Source: Bacteroidales bacterium (GTDB lineage: Bacteria; Bacteroidota; Bacteroidia; Bacteroidales; F082). Taken from it: 55,561 nucleotides of DNA. Where the stretch lies: assembly GCA_017630195.1 (NCBI GenBank), contig JAGBVS010000176.1, positions 1-55,561 on the forward strand, written 5' to 3'. Every line of letters begins with the position of its first letter. Within the stretch, counting starts at the first letter, position 1. This document shows positions 9,266 to 17,802 of the stretch, piece by piece. The notes under the pieces were generated by a model. That model did not search any database. It was not told the DNA's origin and worked only from the letters and a program-made list of their open reading frames with translations. The position numbers were made by a program, and so were the translations under genes.

Positions 9266-10216
9266 ATGATTTCAAATGACTTACAAGATAAAATAAAGCA
9301 ATGTGACGCTTTTCAACATGAACTTTGGTCATATCGTCCGTTGTCTCCAGAGACATTGATGTCGTTGAAAGAATATTATAGAATAGGAACAACATATTCG
9401 AGTAATGCTATCGAAGGAAATAGTTTGACAGAATCGGAGACAAAAGTTGTTATAGAGAACGGACTGACTATAGAAGGAAAGCCATTGCGTGATATTTATG
9501 AAGCTGTAGGACATGCTAAAGCATACGATTATTTGTATGAATTAAATCGTGAAGAACCGATTACCGAAGAAATAATATGCAATATTCATAAGTTTTTTTA
9601 TCAGCAGATTGATGCGGATAAAGCAGGAGTATTCCGCAAGGTTCCAGTTTTTATTAGTGGCAGCAGATATGCAGTAGCGCCTGTTTCAGAAATTAGCAAA
9701 CGTGTTAGACAGTTGGTTCAATGGTATAACAACAATGAAAATAAATTGCATCCTGTTATTTTGGCGGCAGAATTGCACAAGCGTTTTGTCTTCATACATC
9801 CATTTATAGATGGAAATGGTCGTGTAGCGCGTTTATTGATGAATTTATCATTGATGCGTAATGATTATAATATCGCTATAATTCCAGCTGTAACACGAGC
9901 TGAATATATAGAAGTCCTGGAAAAGGCCCACAATAATGATGAGGTTTTTACGTCATTTATTGCAGACAGAATAATGATGACTCAGTTGGAGATACTTAGA
10001 CTTTTCCGTGAGATAGAACCTGAACCTCAAAAAGTAGATTTTGAAAAATTGTTATTAGATACAATTATAAGCAATCCAGGTTTGAATGCACCATCTTTAT
10101 CAAAGAGATTAGGTAGAAGTCTTAGAACTACGCAACGATATTTGAAAAAATTAAGTGATAAAAAACTAATAATTTTTAAAGGTGTTGCCAAAAACGGAGG
10201 ATATTTTGGAGTTTAG
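9266..10216 (+). CDS. Fic family protein (AMP-transferase type) with C-terminal winged helix
   Basis: Fic enzymes transfer AMP (or another phosphate-linked group) from a nucleotide to a target protein. Residues 178-186 read HPFIDGNGR followed by VAR, the full active-site motif with catalytic H178. Residues 46-51 (SNAIEG) fit the inhibitory motif [S/T]xxxE[G/N] placed before the Fic fold, i.e. a class II self-inhibited Fic with E50 as the blocking glutamate. Residues about 262-316 form a winged-helix DNA-binding domain (LSKRLGRSLRTTQRYLKKL). No antitoxin-like partner lies next to it. The stop codon TAG falls at the edge of the repeat module that follows, and an operator-like triple repeat precedes. 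Targets cannot be read from the sequence. Confidence 0.9.
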   Translation: MISNDLQDKIKQCDAFQHELWSYRPLSPETLMSLKEYYRIGTTYSSNAIEGNSLTESETKVVIENGLTIEGKPLRDIYEAVGHAKAYDYLYELNREEPITEEIICNIHKFFYQQIDADKAGVFRKVPVFISGSRYAVAPVSEISKRVRQLVQWYNNNENKLHPVILAAELHKRFVFIHPFIDGNGRVARLLMNLSLMRNDYNIAIIPAVTRAEYIEVLEKAHNNDEVFTSFIADRIMMTQLEILRLFREIEPEPQKVDFEKLLLDTIISNPGLNAPSLSKRLGRSLRTTQRYLKKLSDKKLIIFKGVAKNGGYFGV

Positions 10217-10394
10217 GATTTCTGGATTTTAGGAATTGAGGTGAGGTAATAATATCACTCCATTACTCCATCACTAAAAAAAAGTTCAACAGCCTTAGCT
10301 CAATAGCCAAAGTTCAAAAATAACTCCTAATTAAAAAAAACTTGTAGTCTTGTAGTCTTGTTGACTTGTGGTCTTTTTTCTTATCTTTGCATCT
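10214..10394 (+). repeat. Composite intergenic module, full copy with promoter, upstream of the ABC-F gene
   Basis: In order: TTTAGGATTTCTGGATTTTA, GGAATTGAGGTGAGGTAATA, CACTCCATTACTCCATCACT, AAAAGTTCAACAGCC, CTCCTAATTAAAAAAAAC, then 8-base words TTGTAGTC repeated, TTGTTGACTTG and finally TATCTTTGC (10382-10389). The last block acts as the -33/-7 promoter of the following gene. Matching copies in the opposite orientation, each again pointing at the downstream gene, lie at 44030-44223 and 47840-47990. Confidence 0.75.
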
Positions 10395-12314
10395 ATGATA
10401 TCAGTACAAAATCTTAGCATGCAGTTTACAGGTGAAGACCTCTTCACCGACATCAATTTTATGATTCGCGAGAAAGACAGAATAGGCCTCGTCGGCAAAA
10501 ACGGCGCAGGCAAGACTACTCTCATTCGTCTTTTGTGCGGACTTGAACAACCTTATAAAGGCGACGTGATAATGTCGGACGACGTCACTGTCGGTTATCT
10601 TCCTCAGGAGAAAAATGTCAAGAGCGAGAAGACTGTCCTCGACGAGGCAATGACGGCTTTTGAAGAATATTACGAGATAGAACGTCAGCTTGCTAAATTG
10701 CAGGATGAGCTTTCTGACAGAGAAGACTATGAGAGCGCTTCATATCAGCGTCTCTGCGAAAAGATGAGTCATCTCAACGAGCGTCTCGCAATTATGGGCG
10801 GTCATTCTATCGAGGGCGAGGCTGAGCAGATTCTCATAGGTCTCGGCTTCGAACATAACGACATGCAACGTCAGATGCGAGAGTTTAGCAACGGATGGCA
10901 GATGCGTGTGGAACTCGCCAAGATTCTCCTTCGTAAACCTAAATTGTTGCTTCTCGACGAACCTACCAACCACCTCGACATTGAGTCAATACAATGGTTA
11001 GAAGGTTTTTTGAAAAACTATTACGGAGCTATCTTCATGGTGTCGCACGACAGGGCTTTCCTCGACCATATCACCATAAGAACGATAGAGATTTCATGCG
11101 GCAAGATTTACGATTATAAGTGCTCTTATTCCGAATTTATTGAGAGAAGAGAAGAGCGTATCGATATACAGAAGGCAGCCTTCGACAATCAGCAGCGTGA
11201 GATAAAAGAGATTGAGGCTTTCATTGAACGTTTCAGATATAAGGCTACTAAAGCCAAACAGGTGCAGTCGAGAGTGAAGCAGTTAGAGAAGATGGACGTG
11301 GTGCAAATCGACGACCAGGATAAGTCGGCCATGCACTTCAAGTTCCCGCCAGCACCGCATTCTGGTAAGGTGACTCTCGAAATCAATAATCTGTCGAAGT
11401 CGTACGGCGAGAAAAACATCCTTAACAATATAAACCTCCTCATCCCAAGAGGGGAGAAGATAGCTTTCGTGGGTCGTAACGGCGAAGGTAAATCTACCTT
11501 GTCTAAAATCATAGCCGGCGTCTTGGATTATGAGGGCGAGTTGAAACTCGGTCACGAGGTGAAGATTGGTTATTACGCCCAGAACCAGCAGGATATGTTA
11601 GACCCGGAGAAGACCGTCTTTGAAACCCTCGATGACGTCGCTACTGGCGATATGCGTGTCAAGGTGAAATCGCTGCTTGGTGCTTTCCTCTTCAGCGGAG
11701 AGGCTATAGATAAAAAGGTGAAGGTGTTGTCGGGAGGTGAGAAAGCTCGTCTCTCATTGGCTAAGATGCTCCTTTTCCCAACGAATCTCCTTATACTTGA
11801 CGAACCTACTAACCACCTCGATATGCTGTCGAAAGACATCCTCAAGTCGGCATTGCTGCAGTTTGACGGAACTTTGATAATAGTCTCTCACGACCGTGAC
11901 TTCCTCCAAGGTCTGACAAATAAGGTCTATGAGTTTAGAAAACCTAATATCAAAGAATATATCGGCGACATCTACGATTTCTTAGAAGAGAAGAAAATGA
12001 AAGAACTCGACGACCTCAACAAGAAGATGAAGTCGATGCCAACGGAAAACAATATCTCTCAAGGCAAGTTAGATTACGAGACTAAGAAGCAAAACGACAG
12101 AGAGATAAAACGTATAGAGAGAGAAATAAAGAAAATAGAAGAACAGATTGAATCTTTGGAGAATGAAATTGCTGAGATGGACAAGGTGATGTCGTCTCCT
12201 ACAGACTATCCTAATATCAATATCGATAATGCCTGGTATTCATCATACGGGGAGAAAAAAGAAAGACTCCAAGATTTGATGAACCAGTGGGAAGAGAAAT
12301 CAATGAGTATATAA
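10395..12314 (+). CDS. ABC-F family ATPase (ribosome-associated type)
   Basis: This 639-residue soluble protein has two ABC cassettes and no membrane domain. Cassette 1: Walker A GLVGKNGAGKTT, a degenerate signature FSNGW, Walker B LLLLDEPTNHLD. Between the cassettes lies the helical linker typical of ABC-F (about residues 240-300). Cassette 2: Walker A GRNGEGKST, signature LSGGEKARLSLA, Walker B LLILDEPTNHLD. A charged coiled coil closes the protein (about 540-625). ABC-F proteins bind the ribosomal E site and help stalled or antibiotic-blocked ribosomes; the subtype (Uup/YheS/YdiF-like) is not settled here. ATG 10395 was chosen over the longer GTG 10368 because the extension runs through the promoter box; only five bases then separate the box from the ATG, suggesting a nearly leaderless mRNA. 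Confidence 0.92.
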   Translation: MISVQNLSMQFTGEDLFTDINFMIREKDRIGLVGKNGAGKTTLIRLLCGLEQPYKGDVIMSDDVTVGYLPQEKNVKSEKTVLDEAMTAFEEYYEIERQLAKLQDELSDREDYESASYQRLCEKMSHLNERLAIMGGHSIEGEAEQILIGLGFEHNDMQRQMREFSNGWQMRVELAKILLRKPKLLLLDEPTNHLDIESIQWLEGFLKNYYGAIFMVSHDRAFLDHITIRTIEISCGKIYDYKCSYSEFIERREERIDIQKAAFDNQQREIKEIEAFIERFRYKATKAKQVQSRVKQLEKMDVVQIDDQDKSAMHFKFPPAPHSGKVTLEINNLSKSYGEKNILNNINLLIPRGEKIAFVGRNGEGKSTLSKIIAGVLDYEGELKLGHEVKIGYYAQNQQDMLDPEKTVFETLDDVATGDMRVKVKSLLGAFLFSGEAIDKKVKVLSGGEKARLSLAKMLLFPTNLLILDEPTNHLDMLSKDILKSALLQFDGTLIIVSHDRDFLQGLTNKVYEFRKPNIKEYIGDIYDFLEEKKMKELDDLNKKMKSMPTENNISQGKLDYETKKQNDREIKRIEREIKKIEEQIESLENEIAEMDKVMSSPTDYPNINIDNAWYSSYGEKKERLQDLMNQWEEKSMSI

Positions 12315-12320
12315 GAATAA

Positions 12321-12350
12321 AGGCGGTTGAACTAGTTCAACCGCCTCTTA
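12321..12350. terminator. Palindromic terminator between ABC-F and sppA
   Basis: Twelve-base arms, AGGCGGTTGAAC and its complement, are separated by two bases. It lies between converging genes, so it can serve both. The T run is weak on each side. Confidence 0.7.
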
Positions 12351-12355
12351 GTTTA

Positions 12356-14122
12356 TTATTCAACTACCACCATTGGCATCAAGGCTTGTATGCCTTCGAT
12401 TCTGCTGATATTTTCTATTGCTTCGAGATATTTATATGAAGAGCCTAAGTTATTCTTCATGACAGCTTTTGTATAATATTCCTGTGTCTCGGTCTTGAAG
12501 AGGTCTTCAAAAGGATCTTTTTGTTTAGGAAATTCTTTTATAGAATAAGAAGTGAGACCGGCTTTGTCGGCTGCGTAAGCGATAGCTTTGTCGATGCCGC
12601 CGAGTTCGTCAACCAAACCTATTTCTAATGCGTCGGTGCCGCTCCATACTCTTCCTTGTGCGATGCTATCGACGAAAGTCTTGCGCAGACCTCTTGTCTC
12701 TGATACCAAGGTGATGAAGTTATCGTATGTTTCGGTGACGTGTTTTTGCATCATAGTCATTTGATAAGGGCTGAGCGGTTTGGATAATGTGCCGAAGTCG
12801 GAGTTTTTGTTTGTCTTTACTTCATCGAAAGTGAGGCCTATTTTGTCGTTGAGGAAGCCTTCGAAATTAGGTATAGTTCCGAAGACGCCTATAGAGCCTG
12901 TCAATGTGTTAGGGTCGGCGAAGATATAATCTGCTGTCGATGAAATCCAGTAGCCGCCAGATGCTGCGTAGTTGCCCATTGAAACGATGACTGGTTTCTC
13001 TTTTGCAGCGAGTTCCACTTCGCGGCGGATGACTTCTGAAGCTACGGCGCTGCCGCCAGGTGAGTTGACTCTCATGACGATGGCTTTCACTTTATTGTCG
13101 TTTCTTGCCTGACGTAATGCTGCTGATAGGGTAGTGGAGCCTATTTTGTTATCATCGCCTTCTCCGTCGAAGATTTGTCCTGATGCATAAACGATGGCGA
13201 TTTTGTCTTCACCTTTATATAATTCAGGCCTTACCTTGGCATATTGTGTATTCTTAATGATATTTAACTTCTTGTTGTCTGGTGTGTTTGTGAGTTCGTG
13301 AAGTTTTGCGAGAAGTTCGTCTTTGTAAATTAATTCATCAACGAAGCCATATTCTACGGCAGCTTGTGAGTTGAACATTAATGTTAAATCATCTGCCATT
13401 TGGTTGATGGTGTTGACATCAATATTTCTTGCAACGCTGATGTCATTGCATATTTTATTCCATATAGAATTTAACAAGACGCTTGTTTGTTCTTTGTTAG
13501 CTTCGCTCATTTCGTCGAGGAAGTAAGGTTCTACTGCACTCTTGAATTTATTGTTTGCCGGTCTTATGATTTGCATCTCGATGTCTAATTTTTCGAGAAG
13601 ATGTTTGTAGAACATACTTTGTGATGCCATGCCGTGAATATCTAAAATGCCGTCAGGAAGCATGTAAATTTTGTCAGATACACTTGCCAAATAATATGCG
13701 CTTTGACTATATGTTTCAGAATAGCTGATAATGAATTTACCTGATTCTTTAAAACTGATAAGTCTGTTTCTAAGCTCTTCAATGTTAGCGCTTGAAGTAC
13801 CAATCATTGACAAATCTAAGAATATACCTTCTATATTTGAATCAGTTGCAGCTGCATCAATATTGTTTAAGATGTCGTTCATGCCAGCCATATCAATATC
13901 ATCGATATTAAAGTACATTTCTAAACTATTCTTATTTGTTCTTTCTGGAATGTCGTAGTTAAGATTCATGTATAAGACAGTCTTTGGTTTTAACGTTACA
14001 TTTGTCTCTGATGATTTAGCTACAGAAGAGACAAAACTGCCAATTAGTAATATTACCAATACTATCAATAGCACAGCCGAGCCGAGGAATGATGCGAAAA
14101 ATGTTTTAAAGAATGATTTCAT
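12356..14122 (-). CDS. sppA: Signal peptide peptidase SppA, 67K type
   Basis: SppA is a membrane-anchored serine protease that degrades cleaved signal peptides. The 588-residue protein has an N-terminal transmembrane anchor (about 11-35) and two tandem Clp-like halves. The expected Ser/Lys pair is present: K194 in NKFKSAVEPY of the first half and S388 in NYAASGGYW of the second. SPGGSAVASEVIRRE and LTGSIGVFG are further family hallmarks. The length is close to the long enterobacterial form. It is transcribed away from folK from a shared intergenic region. With so many secreted proteins in this window a signal peptide scavenger is in keeping, but it is a core gene in the phylum. Confidence 0.93.
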   Translation of the reverse strand: MKSFFKTFFASFLGSAVLLIVLVILLIGSFVSSVAKSSETNVTLKPKTVLYMNLNYDIPERTNKNSLEMYFNIDDIDMAGMNDILNNIDAAATDSNIEGIFLDLSMIGTSSANIEELRNRLISFKESGKFIISYSETYSQSAYYLASVSDKIYMLPDGILDIHGMASQSMFYKHLLEKLDIEMQIIRPANNKFKSAVEPYFLDEMSEANKEQTSVLLNSIWNKICNDISVARNIDVNTINQMADDLTLMFNSQAAVEYGFVDELIYKDELLAKLHELTNTPDNKKLNIIKNTQYAKVRPELYKGEDKIAIVYASGQIFDGEGDDNKIGSTTLSAALRQARNDNKVKAIVMRVNSPGGSAVASEVIRREVELAAKEKPVIVSMGNYAASGGYWISSTADYIFADPNTLTGSIGVFGTIPNFEGFLNDKIGLTFDEVKTNKNSDFGTLSKPLSPYQMTMMQKHVTETYDNFITLVSETRGLRKTFVDSIAQGRVWSGTDALEIGLVDELGGIDKAIAYAADKAGLTSYSIKEFPKQKDPFEDLFKTETQEYYTKAVMKNNLGSSYKYLEAIENISRIEGIQALMPMVVVE

Positions 14123-14165
14123 GATTTTAGGATTTATTATACGTTTACGTTTGATTATTTTGCTT

Positions 14166-14192
14166 CAAAGATACAAATTATTTTTATTTTTG
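14166..14192. promoter_or_regulatory. Divergent promoters of sppA and folK
   Basis: On the minus strand TATCTTTG (14173-14166) sits about 45 bases before sppA. On the plus strand TATTTTTG (14185-14192) sits 20 bases before the folK ATG. Both match TAnnTTTG, and they are nearly back to back. Confidence 0.6.
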
Positions 14193-14212
14193 TATTAAAA
14201 AAACGTGATATT

Positions 14213-14704
14213 ATGACAAGATTTTCATTCATACTTCTTGGTTCTAATATGGGAGATAGAGAAGTAGTTTTAGATAATGCTATTAAAGAAATTGAGAAGC
14301 GATGTGGTAGAATAGTAAATAAATCATCTCTTTATGAATCAGAGCCTTGGGGTTTTAATACTGATTTATATTTTTTAAATCAGGCTATAGCTGTTGAAAC
14401 AGAGCTCGAACCTCATGATTTGTTAAAGGAATTGTTGACGATAGAGGCGGAATTAGGAAGAAGAAGAAACGAGAATCATATAGGCTACGAATCGCGACCA
14501 ATAGATTTGGATATTATTTATATTGATGATATGATTAATGAGGATGAAGATTTGATTTTGCCTCATCCGAGAATGCATTTGCGCAGATTTGTACTTGTTC
14601 CTTTGAGTGAAATATCGCCTGATTTTGTACATCCGATTTTAAAAGAAACGAATTCAAATCTTCTTGATAGGTGTGAAGACCAATCAGAGGTTAGGTTATA
14701 TTAA
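14213..14704 (+). CDS. folK: 6-hydroxymethyl-7,8-dihydropterin pyrophosphokinase
   Basis: HPPK transfers pyrophosphate from ATP to 6-hydroxymethyldihydropterin, a step of folate synthesis. The 163-residue protein starts with the family's LGSNMGDR, has YESEPWG, FLNQAIAVET and LGRRR, and the metal-binding PIDLDIIY (the DxD pair) followed by LPHPRMHLRRFVLVPL. It is a single-domain form, not fused to FolB or FolP. It converges with the OmpA cluster across a bidirectional hairpin. Confidence 0.95.
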   Translation: MTRFSFILLGSNMGDREVVLDNAIKEIEKRCGRIVNKSSLYESEPWGFNTDLYFLNQAIAVETELEPHDLLKELLTIEAELGRRRNENHIGYESRPIDLDIIYIDDMINEDEDLILPHPRMHLRRFVLVPLSEISPDFVHPILKETNSNLLDRCEDQSEVRLY

Positions 14705-14714
14705 GAGAAATAAA

Positions 14715-14743
14715 AAAAGGTTGCCCGTTTGAGCAACCTTTTC
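14715..14743. terminator. Bidirectional terminator between folK and the OmpA gene
   Basis: AAAAGGTTGC (14715-14724) pairs with GCAACCTTTT (14733-14742) across an 8-base loop, with A and T tracts on either side. Confidence 0.85.
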
Positions 14744-14761
14744 ATTATCATATAATTTTAT

Positions 14762-16786
14762 TTATTTTATTGTTGTAATCACAACGCTTGCACGACGTAA
14801 TTGAGGTAATAATTGTTTGATTTGAGGATATTGTTCCATTAAATCTTTCAATGTTTCTTCGCGGTTTGAAGAGTTCTTGATTTCATCAATTATTTCTTCA
14901 CTATTTTCGATGTCAGAAGCAGCGATTGCATTCATGAGACCTTCCCAGTCAGCACCTTTGTTAGTGATTTCGATGCGTTCTGTTTCAATTTCGCCGAGTT
15001 CTTTTTTGATTATTTCAACAGCTTCTTCAGCGCGTTTTTGAGCGAGGCGTTCGTTATATGCGTTGTTGCCTTCTGGAGAAGCATAACCTTCAACGATAAT
15101 TCTGTTTACTGCAGAACCGTCTGTTACTTGGTTAGAAGCTCTGTTGAGAGCGTCGATGTTTGTTTGTGTTTTAACTTTTTGAGCACCATTCTTAGGGAAT
15201 GAGATGTCGCTATAGTTATTATTGATAACTGTTGCTGGGCTTAAAACGCTTTCTTGTTTTGGTTTTGATGCTTCATATTCTTCGATAGCGTCTTTAACAG
15301 CTTGTTTAAGTTCTTCTGGAGTTATGTAAGATGATTTAGCTTCTTCTTCAGCAGCAGCTTCTTCAGCTTGTTGTTGTGCTACAGCTTCTTTAACAGCTTG
15401 TTTAATGTCTTCAGCTGTTACGTTTTCATCTTTAGAATTCAAACCGCATAATCTGTTGAATTTGTATCTTAAACCGACATTGATTGTTGAATATACGTCA
15501 TAGTTGTAACCGTCTGTTAAACAATCCATCAAGTCAGTGTTTGTATAATTGTTTGTAACGTCAGCATAAAATTCTGTTGTTTCGTTGTAGTCGTATGTTA
15601 ATTCAACACCCACTGGGAATGTGAAAGCTGTTTTTCTGCCGTTGATGCCATCACCTCTGTTGTTGTTATCATCGTTGTTGTTGTAACCGACATGAACAAC
15701 TTCTGTATTATCTTCAGTCATAAAGTAATTAGTTGCTCTGAATTGTGTTTGGCCAATACCAACGTGAGGATATAAAGTAACTTTGCGGTCTTCTTTTTCA
15801 CCGAAGATTAAGCCGATTACGTCAGCAGAAAGGTTAAGGGATGCGTTTAAGAAATTAGCGTCTCCCATTTCGAAATTAAATTCTGGAACTCTACCATTAC
15901 CATTATAGCTGCCTTTGCCTAATTTAGCGTAGATTCTGTAGTAATTACGGAAATCAAAACCAGCGCCTATGCTGAAATTGCTACGCATTGTGCTTAAATA
16001 GAAGTTATTGTCAGCAAATAACAATGTTGCACCACCATCGAATGTTAAGTACCAGTAATTGCAGAATTCATCTGTTGATTTGAAGATGTCATGAATTTTG
16101 TTGTTCAAGACGTAATTTGCACCTAAATTAATTGAATAGAACCAATCGTTATGGTGATCGCCAGGTTTTAAACCGTCGATTAAGTCAGAGTCGGTATAGT
16201 TTGTTGTGAAATCTAAATAAACATTCCATTGAGGATTTACCTTATAGTTAAGTTCCAAACCCATTGGAATTGTTGCGATGTTCTTTCTACCATTGATACC
16301 ACCTTTATTAACATTGCTGTCTTTGCTATAACCTTCTTTAAAATATGTGCTGCCGTCTGTATTGGTCAAGTTGATTCTATATTGAAGTTGACCTATACCG
16401 ATATGAGGGATAGCGCTGAATTTTCTATCTGGGTTGTAGCCCAAAATGATGTTTGTTAAATCCAATGTCAAATTGAGGTTTGCTTCTAAGTAGTTTAATT
16501 GTTCTAAGTTATGATTTTCATAACCGCCATTAAATGAACCATAACCAACATTAGCTTTCAAACCAATGTAATTGTCAAACTTGTAACCAACTCCTAAATG
16601 TCCATTCATGTCAAGTTTGAGTTTGTTAAAGTCACCATTTAAGATACCTAATCCCAAGTCACCTGAGATGTAGAAGTTATTCTTTTGACTTGGTGCCTCA
16701 TTAGTACTTTCTTGAGCTATAACAAACATTGAACTCATTGCTATAGCAATTGTAAGCATTAATTTTTTAAAAGTAACCATACGCAT
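14762..16786 (-). CDS. OmpA-family outer membrane protein with two tandem beta-barrels
   Basis: This 674-residue protein has a signal peptide ending FVIAQ. Two related outer-membrane barrel domains lie in tandem, about residues 36-225 and 247-440. Each runs through the same series of landmarks (LGVGYKF/IGAGFDF, PHIGIGQ/PHVGIGQ, GINGRK in both, TTNYTDSDLID/TNNYTNTDLMD, and a closing strand). A charged Ala/Glu-rich linker (about 455-520) leads to an OmpA C-terminal domain (about 535-674) with GYASPEGNNAYNERL and KRAEEAVE. The classic Asp of the peptidoglycan site is replaced within GYASPEG, as is common in Bacteroidetes, while the Arg of KRA remains. It probably anchors the outer membrane to the wall. 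It lies 32 bases after the single-barrel gene, in one operon. Confidence 0.85.
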   Translation of the reverse strand: MRMVTFKKLMLTIAIAMSSMFVIAQESTNEAPSQKNNFYISGDLGLGILNGDFNKLKLDMNGHLGVGYKFDNYIGLKANVGYGSFNGGYENHNLEQLNYLEANLNLTLDLTNIILGYNPDRKFSAIPHIGIGQLQYRINLTNTDGSTYFKEGYSKDSNVNKGGINGRKNIATIPMGLELNYKVNPQWNVYLDFTTNYTDSDLIDGLKPGDHHNDWFYSINLGANYVLNNKIHDIFKSTDEFCNYWYLTFDGGATLLFADNNFYLSTMRSNFSIGAGFDFRNYYRIYAKLGKGSYNGNGRVPEFNFEMGDANFLNASLNLSADVIGLIFGEKEDRKVTLYPHVGIGQTQFRATNYFMTEDNTEVVHVGYNNNDDNNNRGDGINGRKTAFTFPVGVELTYDYNETTEFYADVTNNYTNTDLMDCLTDGYNYDVYSTINVGLRYKFNRLCGLNSKDENVTAEDIKQAVKEAVAQQQAEEAAAEEEAKSSYITPEELKQAVKDAIEEYEASKPKQESVLSPATVINNNYSDISFPKNGAQKVKTQTNIDALNRASNQVTDGSAVNRIIVEGYASPEGNNAYNERLAQKRAEEAVEIIKKELGEIETERIEITNKGADWEGLMNAIAASDIENSEEIIDEIKNSSNREETLKDLMEQYPQIKQLLPQLRRASVVITTIK

Positions 16787-16818
16787 ATTATTTTTTTTGT
16801 TTCTTAACTATTATTTAA

Positions 16819-17649
16819 TTATTCACAAGGTGAATATATTTTCTTATTACTATTTCCTGTCTTTTTACCTAACACGTAGCTAACTCCAAGAGTAACAGAG
16901 CTAGAGTAGTCGTTAGCACCTCTTTTTTCGCAGTCTAACCAATCAGTATCATACCAATTAGCTTCAATATTTAAATTTAATTTTGTATAACTTGATATTG
17001 CATAATTGAAGTTGATGCCTCCTGTAATTGTCATGACAGTTCTTCTTCCTTCGTCGTTATATCCAACTTTTCTTTCTTGGTTACCGGAGTTATAATTTGG
17101 ATGTGCGTCCATCCAATAATCGGAGTATCTAATATGTCCTCTATGATAGATTTGACCCAAACCTGCAATAGGAACTATATGGAATCTTCTGCTTGGTGAA
17201 TAACCTGAAATTAAATTAGTTAAATTCAATGTTAAGTTAAGATTAGCTTTTATACCATCTATATGTATAACTTCCAGCCAACCACCATATTCTCCGTCAA
17301 ATGTTGTATATCCAATTTTTGCTTCAACGCCTATAAATTCTGAAATTTGATAGCCTACTCCGATATTGCTTTCAAGACCAGGTTTGTAACTGTGGTTGTC
17401 ACCTTGGAGAATGGAGGCTCCTAAGTTTCCTGTTAAATAGACGAAATTCTTTTGCTCGTTGTATTTGATGAGCTTTTGGATTGGACTGTTTTTTGTATAA
17501 TTATTATTGTTTTTCTTTACTTTAGTGTAATTAATAGGTTTAAAGTTTTTGTTACTTGATGAAAATCTACCTTCTATTTGTCCGTAAAATGCCAATGGAC
17601 ATAGCATTAACAATGTAAGGATAATTTTTTTTGTAAAATTCAACATCAC
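16819..17649 (-). CDS. Single beta-barrel outer membrane protein, paralogue of the neighbouring OmpA barrels
   Basis: This 276-residue protein has a signal peptide (to FYGQ) and a low-complexity Asn/Lys-rich stretch (about 35-55). One barrel domain runs from FVYLTGNLG to the closing strand VTLGVSYVLGKK. The landmarks IGVGYQISEFIGVEAKIGY, LNLTLNLTNLISGYSP and NWYDTDWLDC match the two barrels of the next gene, but no OmpA peptidoglycan domain follows. It may pair with the downstream protein in the membrane; that is inference. Its promoter is not obvious. Confidence 0.75.
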   Translation of the reverse strand: MMLNFTKKIILTLLMLCPLAFYGQIEGRFSSSNKNFKPINYTKVKKNNNNYTKNSPIQKLIKYNEQKNFVYLTGNLGASILQGDNHSYKPGLESNIGVGYQISEFIGVEAKIGYTTFDGEYGGWLEVIHIDGIKANLNLTLNLTNLISGYSPSRRFHIVPIAGLGQIYHRGHIRYSDYWMDAHPNYNSGNQERKVGYNDEGRRTVMTITGGINFNYAISSYTKLNLNIEANWYDTDWLDCEKRGANDYSSSVTLGVSYVLGKKTGNSNKKIYSPCE

Positions 17650-17756
17650 GATATTCCTTTATTTTATTTTGATAAATTTTATGCGAAAATATAATATATA
17701 GCATACAAAAATAATAAAATTATTATAATGCGTGATGTTTTTGAGTAATTTTTTTT

Positions 17757-17783
17757 GTAAAAAAAAGCCGCATTTAGCGGCTT
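17757..17783 (-). terminator. Terminator after the OmpA/TPR gene
   Basis: On the minus strand AAGCCGC, a 5-base loop and GCGGCTT precede a run of T. It separates the 17803 gene from the barrel operon. Confidence 0.9.
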
Positions 17784-17802
17784 GATTATTAGATACTTAT
17801 GT

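Noticed and set aside
9266-10216. Fic as part of a toxin-antitoxin pair
   Set aside because: No small neighbouring gene with an antitoxin motif; the inhibitory SNAIEG motif is inside the Fic protein itself.
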